From positions 16,581,001 through 16,645,000 of the forward strand of contig OX485807.1 of assembly GCA_950295325.1 (NCBI GenBank): 64,000 bases of DNA, written 5' to 3'. Made by a program: the position numbers and the translations under genes. The stretch comes from Polytrichum commune (Eukaryota > Streptophyta > Polytrichopsida > Polytrichales > Polytrichaceae). Under the pieces are notes generated by a model. That model did not search any database. It was given only the letters and a program-made list of their open reading frames with translations, and was not told the DNA's origin. Below, one piece after another: positions 48,924-60,411 of this stretch. Position 1 is the stretch's first letter; the number at the start of each line of letters is the position of its first letter.

Positions 48924-50550
48924 GAAGTTATAATACTCATATTTACGGTTCTGAAACTGCACCTCAAGTCTATTCGACGACTACATACAATGGAATGATG
49001 TACAGCGAATATGTAACTGGACCATCTGCGCAAAAGTATGATCTGCTGAGTCAAATATTGATGCGCGATGAAGGTTTCCAAAGCTCTCAAATTATTGCTC
49101 CACCGAGCCCCCGCCGGTGGTGCGTATTGAAGTTGATTGTATGGGCGTGTAAGCATCTGCGTATCTCGAGGTTGACTTTCTTGGACACCCAAATCCCGGT
49201 ACGGACACTTGACCCTTAAAGGACGTACCGGCTCAATATTATATATATATATATATGATCCTTGCAAAAATTTATAATAATGGTTTCATTATTTTATGGG
49301 CTTGAAATTGTATTTAGCATAATAATTGTTGTCAAGGATGAAATGGAAACATAGGGTGCTCATGTGTGACCTTAGAGTTATCGTGAAAGTCTCTCCAAAA
49401 CAATGATGAGTTGTTTTGGTAGGGAGTTTTGTCCCACTTTTGACATTTAATCATGTTTTAAGTAGTATTCAAGTGGTGTTGCAACTCTTCAAAATTTTGG
49501 CGAAATGAAGGGGAGGTGGAAGAGTTTGGCCAAAAGCCGGCTAGATAAAAATGGACCCCTTATCAAACTTTCGAGAACACCATTTTTGGTGCTTTCAAGA
49601 GTTTATTGTGGAACTCATTTTCATATAGCCGGCTTTTGGTCAAACTCTTCCGCCTCCCCTTCGTTTCACCAAAATTTTGAAGAGTTCCAACACCACTTGA
49701 ACACTCCTTAAAACATGATGAAATGTCAAGAGTGGGGCAAAGCTCCCTACCAAAACATGAGTTTTTTGAGAGACTTTAAGGATAATTGTACTGATGAGTA
49801 AAACATTAAGTGTGTATTTGAATCCAAGGGCACTCAGGTGTTTACTTGACCCTCAAATATTCAATTACACTAAAGCATTTAACCAATATGGAAAACCACG
49901 CTTGAAAGAATGAGTTAATACTAGATAGGGTCGCTTTTGACATCATTGGCTCAATATAAAAAACTATGTAGCTAAAACACATGTTTTTGTGCTTGGAGAA
50001 CCCTCTTAGATGCTCACCACGTTAACCCAACCATGCGAATTGTAATTAACCCGCAGAACTAGAATCAAGATATACAGGTTATCTCAGTTAGTGTGGATTA
50101 CAAAGTTGATTGATAGATGTTTTCTGGGAGTCCCTGGTGCTTTCATTAATCAAATTTTCCCGGAATCTTGTTGTCCAGGTAACAACGGCCTGTCAACAGC
50201 GCCATAAACGAAGATTGGAAGACTTTGAGGGAACCCGTAGCCGGAAGAAGGGGAGTGGCAAGAATTGGGTGGTGGAAATACGTCTGTCAACAAAGACATA
50301 TGGGCCAAACGCGGGGAAAGTGTGGTTGGGGTCGTTCGCCACCCGTGAACAAGCAGCTCGTGCGTACGACGTCGGAAAAATGTTTTGCAGCAAGGCAGCA
50401 AGGTCGTTCAATTTCCCCGAGTCTCAAAGTATCCTCGCACCGTGCAAAAATAAGTTCAGCCAGTTATCCATCCCTGAGAAGAAGAAAACAATACAGATGA
50501 TTGCTAGACAGTATGGAGAAACCGGCTCCGTCAATCCCAGCAGTTTTTGA
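48368..50550 (+). CDS. AP2/ERF-type transcription factor, gene B (two coding exons)
   Basis: Predicted nuclear DNA-binding protein of 400 residues and paralogue of gene A. Exon 1 is 48368-49198 and exon 2 is 50179-50550. The phase-0 intron starts CCG|GTACGG at the position homologous to gene A's donor (P|VRTL versus M|VRIL) and ends TTGTCCAG|GT; CAACAG at 50199 is an alternative in-frame acceptor. The N-terminus has CRCGVLFRSIQAIKRFKNR. The middle is acidic and Ser/Thr-rich, with about a dozen consecutive Thr encoded by (ACA)n. RRWCVLKLIVWACK precedes the intron. The AP2 domain (about 293-357) shows KNWVVEIR, KVWLGSF, AARAYDVG and FNFP, followed by LSIPEKKKTIQMIARQYG. YRG is FEG, and the Trp of RPWGK is missing. 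The domain is better preserved than in gene A. Binding preference is unknown. Confidence 0.8.
49375..49788. mobile_element. Foldback element in the intron of gene B
   Basis: Left and right arms of about 170-190 bases are inverted copies. GAGTTATCGTGAAAGTCTCTC pairs with GAGAGACTTTAAGGATAATT, and TTGGTAGGGAG, CCCAC, GAAGAGTT and GGCTTTTGG blocks follow in mirrored order. Flanking duplication is not clear (TTA on the left only). A second copy is in intron 2 of the DCAF8-like gene (56695-57081). Confidence 0.8.
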
Positions 50551-50570
50551 GATAATGAATCTGTCAATCC

Positions 50571-50711
50571 CAGCAAGGCAGCGAGTCGTTCAATTTCCCC
50601 GAGTCTCAAAGTATCCTCGCACTGTACAAAGATGCGATCAACCAGTTACCCATCCCGAAGAAGAAGAAGAAAACAATCAAGATGATTGCCAAACAGTATG
50701 GTCCAAGTTGA
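50571..50711 (+). pseudogene. Tandem copy of the last coding segment of gene B
   Basis: 130 bases starting CAGCAAGGCAGC repeat 50391-50516 of gene B exon 2. They still encode FNFPESQSILA..., LPIPKKKKKTIKMIAKQYG and a stop at 50709-50711. A base missing after GCGAG puts the join upstream out of frame. The copied peptide resembles gene A (LPLEARKEAIKDVAKEYG) more than gene B's own version does. It could be a dead duplicate or an alternative 3' end. There is no splice acceptor good enough to call it an exon. Confidence 0.7.
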
Positions 50712-52490
50712 TGCTCATCTTTCCAGAAATATCAAGACATAGGGACCCCCATGTCACTGGGGCGCTCCATGGCCCCAAGCGCAGACTAAATGTGGGGGAT
50801 GGATGCGGGTGTTTGCTTGTGGTTTAGGTTATTGAGCATCTTTTCATGCTCCTTGCAGTTTTCCCCGGAGGGTTGTTCGCTCTTTCTGTAAATAGCCTCA
50901 CTCGTTTATTCATTCATTCATTCATTCAAAAATTAAAAAACCACCTTGATGATAGGAGAACATGTACATTACCCACCATTGAAATTCTTCAGATGAGTAC
51001 AATGCTACAGATGATGCAAACATGGATGTAAATAGGTACCCTAGAGATGGTATTTAGTGTCATATGGTATTTAATGTCACTTTTGTAACTTTTCGGATGA
51101 CACCTCTTATAAATAAGTGAACAAATAATGTCATGGTGATGGATGAGGTCATCCATTGGCCAAAACCCTGCCTTCTCTTGTCAGCAACTTGTGATGAAAT
51201 ATTGTCCAGGGTGATTGAAATTCGAATGAAAAATCACTTGGTAAGTGACAGTAATTGCAAGACTGTAACTCTATAATCCCCCAAATTGTATTTGCTCAAT
51301 TGGTGATACTAAATAGAACTGGTAGCACTAGATACAATATTAAGTGTAATCCTCCAGCCAAGGACAAGTCACTTGATTTTAAATTTAACCAATTCCATCC
51401 ATTACTATTTTACAGCCTTGTACTTTGAAAGAACACCAGTCATAAGAACTGCTCTATGAATTGGGGATCCAACCGCGAATGAGCTCACTTAGAATTTCTT
51501 GAACTACATTTGAACCCGGGGCTCATGTATGAGACTTATTTGAACTTGAACCGGTTATTTTTCAAAATTCAGACAAATTGCCAATCATTTTGGAAGAACC
51601 TATAATGTAAACCTTAAATTCACAAAGAAAAAACAAAAGATATCAGCACATGTGTAACCAATTGTAATTGGAAACACGGAGATCTCTACAGATATTGCCC
51701 AAAAATTTCCCAGGACACTACACTTGCTTGTGTGATTGAGAGAAACTCAAAGGCCTTCTGTCCTTTTACCCTTTTGTTTTGCTATGCAATCATCACCACC
51801 CACTAGATAAGCCAAGCTCTCATGTAAAGTCTCCCGAACTAAGGTAAGCAGGCCTGGATTGAGGGGTGGGTGGTCAGGTGCAGATCTAAGGACGGACACT
51901 AGAAAGACATCATGTGTTTAAAACATCGACCTAAATTTGATAAATATTCTAAGCTCAATACTCAACATAAATTGGGGAAGGCCTATGTGGACCTTATGGG
52001 TCACTATCAGTGGACTTTGATAACATAACAACTCAAGATTAGCTCGAAAGTTTCCATGATTAATCCTGACTTCTTCAGATACATTTGCGAACGCACATAA
52101 ATTTTAACCTTGCAAAATCCTAGTATAAGGTAGCAAACAACAAAATGTAACCAAATAAGGCTCATCTACCTTAGAGCACAACACTACATCCGTGCCAAAT
52201 CACATTTTCCAAAAACTGTACATCATCCAAGATAACTTTGAGCGTGAAGCAGCATGGTCAAAACAACCAACCTTGCCTTTGCTGGTCCTTACATTTCTGT
52301 ACATGTTTTGTATATCTCTGCATACTGAAGACAAAATTACAATGCGATACTCCTAACTACCAACAACTCGTTGAACCAAGGGCAAGGTACAAGGTTGCAA
52401 ATGAAAAGCACTGCTGCCTAAATGATCATCTTGCATTGCACTTCCATTTGTCTATTTTGAAAAGTGATGAGGAAATTCCAACCTATTTAA
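50712..52490. other. Intergenic region between gene B and the DCAF8-like gene
   Basis: It holds the 3' flank of gene B with (TTCA)n at about 50910-50935. At 51541-51719 there is a piece of the AACCGGTT foldback family (TGAACCGGTTATTTTTC, AAAACAAAAGAT, TTGCCCAAAAATTTCCCAGG). No gene is seen. Confidence 0.5.
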
Positions 52491-54173
52491 CTAACTGATC
52501 ATACACTCACGTGGATTTCCGTTCTCCCCATCCTCCAAAGAGTCATCATCTTCATCATCTAAGTCACTATCCATCGCATCCTCTTCCTCCTCCACAATCC
52601 CATCTTCAAAAGACACTCGCATGTAGCCACTCTCATTCTCTGAAGATTGTGCTTGCAAATGACGTAGGCGGAGCAAGTGTCTTATGACATCTGGTGTCAA
52701 TGAAAGTCGGGGGTAACTTCCTCTCTTCATTCTGTTGTTTTTCATGACCTGCATCATATGAGATAGACTGGTGTCAATTCAGCACAGTAATGAATATGGA
52801 CACCTACATTCAGTGGTATGTGGTTAAGTGTGGATCTCAAAAGGGACACCAAAGAACAGGTCTTTAAGGAGATTGGACAACATGCTCAAATATGCTAACC
52901 ATTCTAGGCTTACCAGTCAACATAAATTGGAAAGGGGGGGGGGGGATATGACCACTTACTGGGCACAAGAATCTTCACATTGGCAATGAATAGGATATTC
53001 ATATTATCTCCAAAAATTATGAGGCAAAAGGCTACAGGCACAATTAGGATTTGCTAATCATCTCGCACAAATTGTGTGTTCCATATCCTAGAAGAAGTGG
53101 GTGCAGAGAGAAAAGTGTCCAAATGACACACGCCTACCTTAGAGAGCAACATTTCATCGTGAGCTGCACACATCACAACTGGCTTCCTCTGATAAATTGT
53201 TACATAATCACCCTTATATTCATGCCTATAACCACTTAGACTACCAACATTGGATTATCCTTTTATAAACAAAATGGAACTTTTCTTCGGAAGTTGGTTC
53301 TCTATTGATCATCCATTGGTTGATTTCCATACACAATCAATAATTTCTTCCAATTGTGGTGCGTCCTTGGAGGTAGTGTTTGAATTTGTGTCTCTCAACC
53401 AACCTATTTCAGTTGGTTGAGAGCCAAACTCATTTAGCACCTCTCAGCTGGCCGAAATTAGTTTGAACCTCAATGAACTGGCATAGAATGTTCTTCATTC
53501 AAACCTCCACACTACCTCCAAGCATGCACCAGAATCTTACCAAACATGGAAGGTGCTGCATGCAAAACAACTAACTCCAGACAAGAAATCATGTTGAGGT
53601 AGAGGAAAACTGTATTACAAACCAAATATCAAACCGAATCCTACAGGCCATATACAAACTCACCAACTTCACTAAATACTGGAGCCTGCAAGCAACAGTT
53701 CCTAAGGGACTCTTTACACTATGATCAAGGGCCGTGAACATGAACTCTGAGGGCCCTTGAAACTCATCCGAAGGCTGTACCATGGAAAATTGAAACTGAA
53801 CTTTGTGTGGTCACAGGCCTTCAAGTGTAGTGTAAAGACATACATGACTGGGCTCTCACAGAAATGCTATTTCATTAGCATCCTATTCACATAGGCCCTT
53901 CTACATAATAAGTTAAAACAAGAAAACGGTAGAACCGAGAGGCTCTGTCCTTTGCTATGAAAGACTACAATTGTAGCTGATTACTTTGCTCACGCCAATC
54001 CATGGCTATTCATTATACCAAACCTTCATTGGATTTTGTGCACCTTCTTCTCAAATATGGGTCAAGGATTGAAGCTACTCATTTATCACCCAAAATTTTT
54101 AAAATAAATAATCAGGAACTGCTGAAATAACTATAGTTAACTAGATTTCTTTCAATGCATTTTAGGAAGCACT

Positions 54174-54204
<31 letters not shown>

Positions 54205-57200
54205 TATAGTTAACATCCACATTAAATAAAGTGGACCCAAAATAACAAAAACAAGTAACGTCCAAGTGTGAACACAAAGTGGTTAGGAAATTTGCTCTTG
54301 AAACGAAGAAGTTGATGCATAGTCTCTGTCCTACAGACAGAGCCAATAAATCAAGTATAATGGTGAAATTTTGAAGTGTCATGGTCTCCCGTTTTTGTGT
54401 TAGACCCACCTCTTTGACATGGGATTAATGCAAAATCCGGTAGACCATGGAACATTATCCATTGCATGGCATGTAGGACCCCATGTAGGCTTGTTTATCC
54501 ATTCAAACTTCCTTGATCCCAAAGCCCAAAATAGATAAAAGACATACCATCTCAGCATCCGATGGGAGTGGAAGAATACGATCAGCCGTTGGAGCCCAGA
54601 TTTTGATGCTATCGTCAATACCGCTAGTGGCAAGGAACGTGGCAAATGGATGAGGTTCCAGGCAGTTCACAACAGACCTGTCACCTTTCATTAAAGCCAC
54701 AAGTTCGCCTCCCTTCTTCTTCCATATAAAGATCCTTCCACAGTCCGAACCACTTATGACATACTCCATATTTGGGCCAAAAAAGTTCACGCCCTTCACA
54801 GTTTTGGAGTTTCGGTGGCCTTCGTAAACTTGCGGTTCAGTGACATTAGGCTCGGGACCAACTTTGTCTTCATCAACTTTGTCTCCGTCATCCTCTGGTT
54901 TTTTCAGAGGAGATGGACCCAAACCCATGGACTTCTCAAATGAGTAAATTAGTTCATCGTTATAAGAAACGAGAAGCTCCTCTTGCAGTGAGTACGCCAC
55001 ACACGTGATGTGTACCTGACCTGCAAAACAAATAAGTTGAAAAGAAAATGAAAAAGAACAACAATCAGTGCTTCCTCTTCAGTGTCCAGAAGCTGCAAAG
55101 TGATGCAGTATGGCAGGGCATAACAAATTGTAGTCCTCCTGGGCAAATCAAAAGTGTTGGGTTTCTATAAGTTAAGGTGACTGACTCCAAATTGGGAAGA
55201 ATCTCGAGGCCAGAACACAATCAGAACTTTGTGAAATGGAAGCAGTTCCATGCACTAGTGGACTAAGGGCAATGCCACACACAAGGGTTACCAAACCAGA
55301 CTTCGTGAGGGGTTAACTTCCTCTAAGGGTAGCATGGTTATGGAGACAAGGTCTAAACATGTTTAACATCTCGAGCTATTTCTTTGAAGGACCTTATACT
55401 CTTGGTTAATAGTTCAATAAAAAAAAGCTAAATGAAGGGGAACAAGATCAAATTAAGAGTCTCATAAAAGCAGTCATATAAGGAATTAACAAAGAGGACA
55501 AGGTGGGACTGTGTAAGCCTCGAGTCTATTGCTTAACCCCTCATATGTCAACATGAATAACATCACCTTTGAGAAGAGATGTTATGAAAGGGTGAATTAG
55601 CTGGAATAGAGTTTTTTGGGTTTAATATCCCCTGTGTGAAGCATGGCGCTAAGTGTGTCTTCTTGTCTATTATGATTCGCATTCCTACAACTGAAAAACA
55701 ATATTCAGAAAGAGGAACTTGCCTGGGCCCATCAATTTTTTGGGAGCAAAACAATCCACAGGTCGGTCATCAGAAGAATTTGCAGTCACACGACGGATGT
55801 CATACACTCGTGCATATTGATCAGAGCCCCCCACTGCAAAGTAGTTGACGTTCCTTGGATTCATGACAATGGCATTAAGGCGCACCACTTTCCGCGCTGG
55901 CTTACGAGAAACATTTTGCAGATGGTGACAAGTAAAGAGCTTTGTACTCTTCTCTTGTCGCAAGTCAAACTGGACACAGAACAACTCTGTTGAGAATCTC
56001 ACAATGAATATCATACAGAACCCAAGTGTGTGAAAGATAAAGTGAACCAGGGCTGCAACAAATTGAAAGACATCCTTGTAAAGACATGTCTGTCATCTTT
56101 CTTCCAAATTTATAATGGACTACACTAGATAAGTCCACCTAACAATGAAAACTAACAAAACTCCACGAATAGATGACAATGCTACTGAGACAAAGATTTT
56201 GGTGGTAATTTGGCTACTAAGACAAAGATACTGGTATAACACAACTTTTACTGTATAGATTAAGGCAAACCCAAAACAAAGATTACAGCTGCAAAGGGTA
56301 AGCTGTAGTATATTAAAACAAATATAATTCTGTTGGAAACAGAGAGTCAAGGCTTCACTTACGTGACGAACCGCTCCATCTTCACCACAGCTATAGAAAA
56401 TGCGAGGGCTCCCAGGCTCAATTGCCAACTTATGGGCACGGCCCGAATGCTTTGCCAGATTCTTTGTTTGCACTTTTCCATTTTCTAGAATCGTGCCATA
56501 TCTAACCTGCTCACACCAGGACAACCAACACAATTGAATATATTGCTTGTTCAACATAGCCACTGTCTGGGCTATGCAGTGTCTGTGGTTGAGCAAAAGG
56601 CAAAAAAGAGCAAATTTAAATTTGTCAAGGGAAAGCCATAATAGTCATAAAAACAAGCCCATCATAGAGACATTGCCTGTAATAGAGTTCAAAATCTCTC
56701 AAAAGCTCATGTTTTGTTAGGGAGTTTTGCCCCACTTTTGACTATTTTATAATGTTTAAAAAGTGTTCAAGTGGTATCAGAACCCCAAATGTTGGTGAAT
56801 GGAAGCAGCCGGTGTTTGACTTTGGCCAGGAGAGGTTATGTAAGAATGAACTCCTTGTCAAAATTTCAAAAGCACCATCTCAAGTTAGGTGGAAAAGTTT
56901 GCCATGAAATTCGTTTTTAAATAGCCATCTTTTGGCCAAAGTCAAACGCCTCCCCGTTCATTTCACCAACATTATGGGCTCCAACACTACTTGGAACACT
57001 CCTTAAACGATTAAAATTGTCAGGAGTGGGGCAAAACTCCCTACCAAAACATGACTTTTTGAGAGACTTTAAGGATAACTCTAATGCCTGCCACATATTT
57101 AACAATAAAATGACACCTGCAAGTACCACAACAACCATCCTTGTTGAACAAGGAAAAATGCTTGAATACACTAACGTGGCAAGAGTTTGCAAACCTGGCC

Positions 57201-58303
57201 ATCAGCTGCACAGCTAACAATGATGCGGTCATCAGAGAAGGGCATCACTCGTGCCTGGAACACATTGTCTTCATGGCCTGAGTCATAAGAAAATAACTCC
57301 TCTTTGGCCGCCCAATTCCACACTATTATGTCCCGATCATCTGACCCCGACACTAGGAGATCACCAGTTGGATTGAAAGAGACTGTATTAACACAGCCTT
57401 TGTGCCCATCCAATTCTGCATACCTATAGAGGCGGTGAATGAGATCCTGCAAGTAAATAAGATGTTATCCTGTGAGCCCAGGTTATTTGGACCTACAAAG
57501 TCAAGAATGCTTTGTAAGTCCCAACACAATGCTTAACAGAAACAGGGAAAGACTTGCGAAGCTGACCACATGGGCAATTATCCTTGCTTTTATTAAATCT
57601 TAAGGTTTCATAAACCAGAACAGACAAATCTGCACAGCCTTTGCGTTCCAACTAGTCACTGAAGCCCAGCCAGTCCCAGTCTCTTATTTCAGCCTCTGGT
57701 TTACTAACTGATTTCAGAAGAAGATACCTCATTGTGAATTTCATGAAATTACTTGAAAAATGCATCACTGACATTTGAATGAAAAACCCCAATTCTATGC
57801 AAGACTTGCTTTATCTTTTGAAACACCACCTATGGTCAAATAGAAGCACTGTGCAATATAATAATCAAGCACCAAGAAAGTCAAAAGATCAGTTTTGAAC
57901 CAGTTGAGCAACCCTAAGCTTAGGAATGTTGATAATGAAGGCTCATACCCCAACATCCATCACCATGAAAATATAAATTTGACACGATATACTCAGTTGA
58001 GGCACTGTTATATTTTTAACCAATATCATGTCCACATTCACGAATAGACATGTGCTTCAGTGTGGACATGGACAAAATAAGCATTGATCAACACTTTCCA
58101 GCTTAAGTTGTCACATTGTTACATTGAGGGATGAACTGCAATAACTAATGCATGCATCAAAGTAGGAATTAGAGTTGCCATGCACACACAAATACCTCAC
58201 ACCCCCCAGCATGTCGCGCAAAGGCTGTTGGATTGATTTCCCCAATCTGCCGCCTCCAATACTCGCCCAACCCACACCGGTATAACTGCTGTGACTGATA
58301 CAT
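52491..58303 (-). CDS. DCAF8-like WD40 protein (CUL4-DDB1 substrate receptor), six coding exons
   Basis: Predicted substrate receptor of CUL4-DDB1 ubiquitin ligases; 493 residues, in the range of plant homologues. Exons in order: 58303-58196, 57446-57195, 56506-56363, 55969-55723, 55020-54548, 52748-52491. Phases agree at every junction. Exon 1 has RRQIGEINP; exon 2 has [19 protein letters not shown] and [13 protein letters not shown]; exon 3 has [13 protein letters not shown] and [11 protein letters not shown]; exon 4 has [14 protein letters not shown] and [15 protein letters not shown], a WDxR-type DDB1-binding motif; exon 5 has [46 protein letters not shown] and [15 protein letters not shown]; exon 6 has [14 protein letters not shown] and an acidic tail. 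The first Met is chosen from homologue length. The intron after exon 4 starts with GC (CAG|GCAAGT). All other introns are GT-AG. Confidence 0.92.
53358..53530. repeat. Small foldback element in DCAF8-like intron 5
   Basis: GGTGCGTCCTTGGAGGTAGTG at the left is mirrored by CACTACCTCCAAGCATGCACC at the right. Inside lies a perfect 12-bp hairpin CTCTCAACCAAC/GTTGGTTGAGAG. No coding content. Confidence 0.7.
53712..53837. repeat. Small inverted-repeat element in DCAF8-like intron 5
   Basis: CTTTACACTATGATCAAGGGCC pairs with GGCCTTCAAGTGTAGTGTAAAG, with a few mismatches. Core sequences resembling it (GGGCCCTTGAAACTCATCC, ACCATGG) occur near 11220-11330, 23640-23720 and 46280-46340, so it is probably a dispersed miniature element. 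Confidence 0.55.
54174..54204 (+). repeat. (TA)n(GATA)n microsatellite in intron 5
   Basis: A short TA run is followed by about five ATAG units. Confidence 0.9.
56695..57081. mobile_element. Foldback element in DCAF8-like intron 2
   Basis: Same family as 49375-49788: CTCATGTTTTGTTAGGGAG and TTTTGCCCCACTTTTGAC on the left, mirrored by GTCAGGAGTGGGGCAAAACTC and CCTACCAAAACATGA on the right. The arms end GAGTTC and GATAACTC. It lies wholly within the intron between exons 2 and 3 and should be spliced out. Confidence 0.8.
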
Positions 58304-59299
58304 CCTCCACCCTACACCCTCAAAAGTAGATGTGCAACCTCCTTTACCAAGTTTTCATCACTTGCTTCATACACTTTAACTCCCTTGAGCAGTCTTAGTC
58401 CAGCTCGTATAGAAGTCTAGAAGTATAAATACATGCCCGTCTCCAAGCATGGTAGAAGAACTCGTTTGATCACTATGCCTTGCGACCACATTGGATTATG
58501 ACCTGCGTCAACCAACCACCTACAGCATAAGCACAAGAATTAGAAAATGATCGCTAGTTGCCAACCTTGCCTGGTTGTCTGCAGTATGCACTCTGTCTCT
58601 CTGTTATGAAACATGTGTAATTGATAAAACACCGACACAATAAAAGCAACCAACACAAAAGAGGAAGCGCATATATTTCTAAGTATCTCCTACCAGTGAC
58701 AACCAAATTGATAGCCCTCATATCTCCAGCTCAAATTAAGTCAAGACAGTAAGACCAACAAAGAGAAGGATCTGAAGCATCTCACAGCCTCGTAACCTAA
58801 CCTAAATTCACAACACCTCATATCCCATACTGTCGTCCAAACCCAGAGATGTCACTGTTGATCATATTCCATGAAATTGGCCTACAAAATGTGCTTAGAT
58901 GGTCCTTACAACCAGGACTAGGACACTAACAGCAACCAATGCCCCAAGCTCTCTCTAGCTCCATTTCCCATTTTCTAACAGATTCAATTCCCTCAGGCCA
59001 CATTTAAAGATTCTAATCCCTAACCTCACCGACATCGAAGTGTATACCAACAACCTCAATTTGGTCGGATGCAGCAGAACAACAACAACAACAACGCAAG
59101 GAGCATAAGCTGAGGTCGAATGCCAGGACGAGCACCAAGGATCTGTCTATTCTACTCTCCGACATCTCCCACTGCAGGATCGGTTGATTTCTTCAACACC
59201 CTAATAAGCCTAAAGAAACACCGAAGCCCATCACACCAAACCCGATACTGGCTACCTACCAACTACCAGTTCAACTAAGAGAACCCACAACCTAAAACC
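58304..59299 (-). other. Probable first intron of the DCAF8-like gene, 3' part
   Basis: No coding pattern is recognised. (ACA)n at about 59083-59095. The acceptor that joins the leader exon to the first coding exon lies somewhere just above 58303; candidates are weak (TTTTGAG|GGTG, TAAAG|GAGG). Confidence 0.35.
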
Positions 59300-60290
59300 C
59301 CCCTAACACCCACCACCAACCCACTCTTAATTGCTTAATTAAGCCCAAAAGAGATTTAGATTTGCATCCAGGGGACATGTAACCTGCACATGACCAACCA
59401 TCGATGCATTCTCAAAGCCACTGCAAAAATGGCATCCCAATATTTGTCGACAACACCATAACCTTGAACCTCCCTAACCCAACTTCCAATTGCTTGATTG
59501 CCCAGAAACAGATCTGCATCCATGGCTCAACACATAACCATCGATGCATTACTTACCCACCCCATCTTATCGCCAATTCCCTCAACATCACAACCTTAAA
59601 CCTCCCTAACCCCACTTCCAATTGCTTAATAACCCCAACAGATATTTGCATCCATGGGACATATAATCTGCATATGTCCAACCTTCGATGCATTCTCAAA
59701 GTCACTGCAAACATTGATCCCAATTCTGCCGACACCCTAACCTTGAACCTCCCTAACCCCACTTCCAATTGCTCGATTGCCTATAAACGAGATCTGCATC
59801 TATGGCTAAACACAGAACCATCCATGCTTAACTTACCCACCCCATTTCATCGCCAACTCCCCCAATTTCACAACCTTAACCTCCTTAACCCCACTTCCAA
59901 TTGCATAACTACACAGATACAGATCTCCATCCACGGCCAAACACATAACCATGGGTGCTTTATTTTATCCAGTTCATCGCCAATTCTCCCAACACCACAA
60001 CCCAAAACCTCCATACCACTCACTCTCACAAACCCAACCCAATTGCCTAACTTCAACTTAACTCCCCGACACAGATCTGCACACACCGACAAAAACCTCC
60101 CCAAGGGAGCATCATCACACAAACCTACCTTCCTTCGATGCCTTAGCAAAGCCACCACAAAATGCCATCACAAATTCTCCACAACCTAAACCCTGCCTAA
60201 TATCCTCCCTCTCTCAATTGCAGAACTTAATCGCCTCACACAGATTTGCATCCATGGACACAAACACCCGTTGATGCCTTTCATCCAAGA
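59300..60290 (+). repeat. Tandem array of about 130-170-bp units, about 7 copies
   Basis: Each unit has CCTCCCTAACCCCACTTCCA then ATTGCTTGATTGCC, ACAGATCTGCATCCATGG, ACACATAACCATCGATGC and a spacer of variable length. The array keeps one plus-strand frame open for 261 codons (59404-60189), with repeated TLNLPNPTSNCLI. The mirror strand is also partly open, and neither has protein-like domain content. It lies in the probable first intron of the DCAF8-like gene. Confidence 0.8.
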
Positions 60291-60411
60291 TTTCAACATT
60301 ATCAAACACATGATCCTCCGAAAGGATGTGCCCATCTACTAACTTACATTGCGAGCACTCGCAATTGCATTAACCTTGATTAAAGCTGCAGTGCCGGGCT
60401 TCAACGCTTAC

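Noticed and set aside
48881..49267. Minus-strand open frame ending in a poly-Cys run
   Set aside because: Antisense shadow of gene B exon 1, where (ACA)n reads as TGT codons on the other strand.
50501..50827. 108-codon open frame downstream of gene B
   Set aside because: It is the shifted reading of the AP2 duplicate (the AP2 sense lies in another frame); its sequence shows runs such as EEEEENN from shifted GAA/AAG codons.
59404..60189. 261-codon open frame with repeated TLNLPNPTSNCLI
   Set aside because: It follows a tandem DNA repeat with variable unit lengths. The opposite strand is also partly open. There is no domain and no splice or promoter support.
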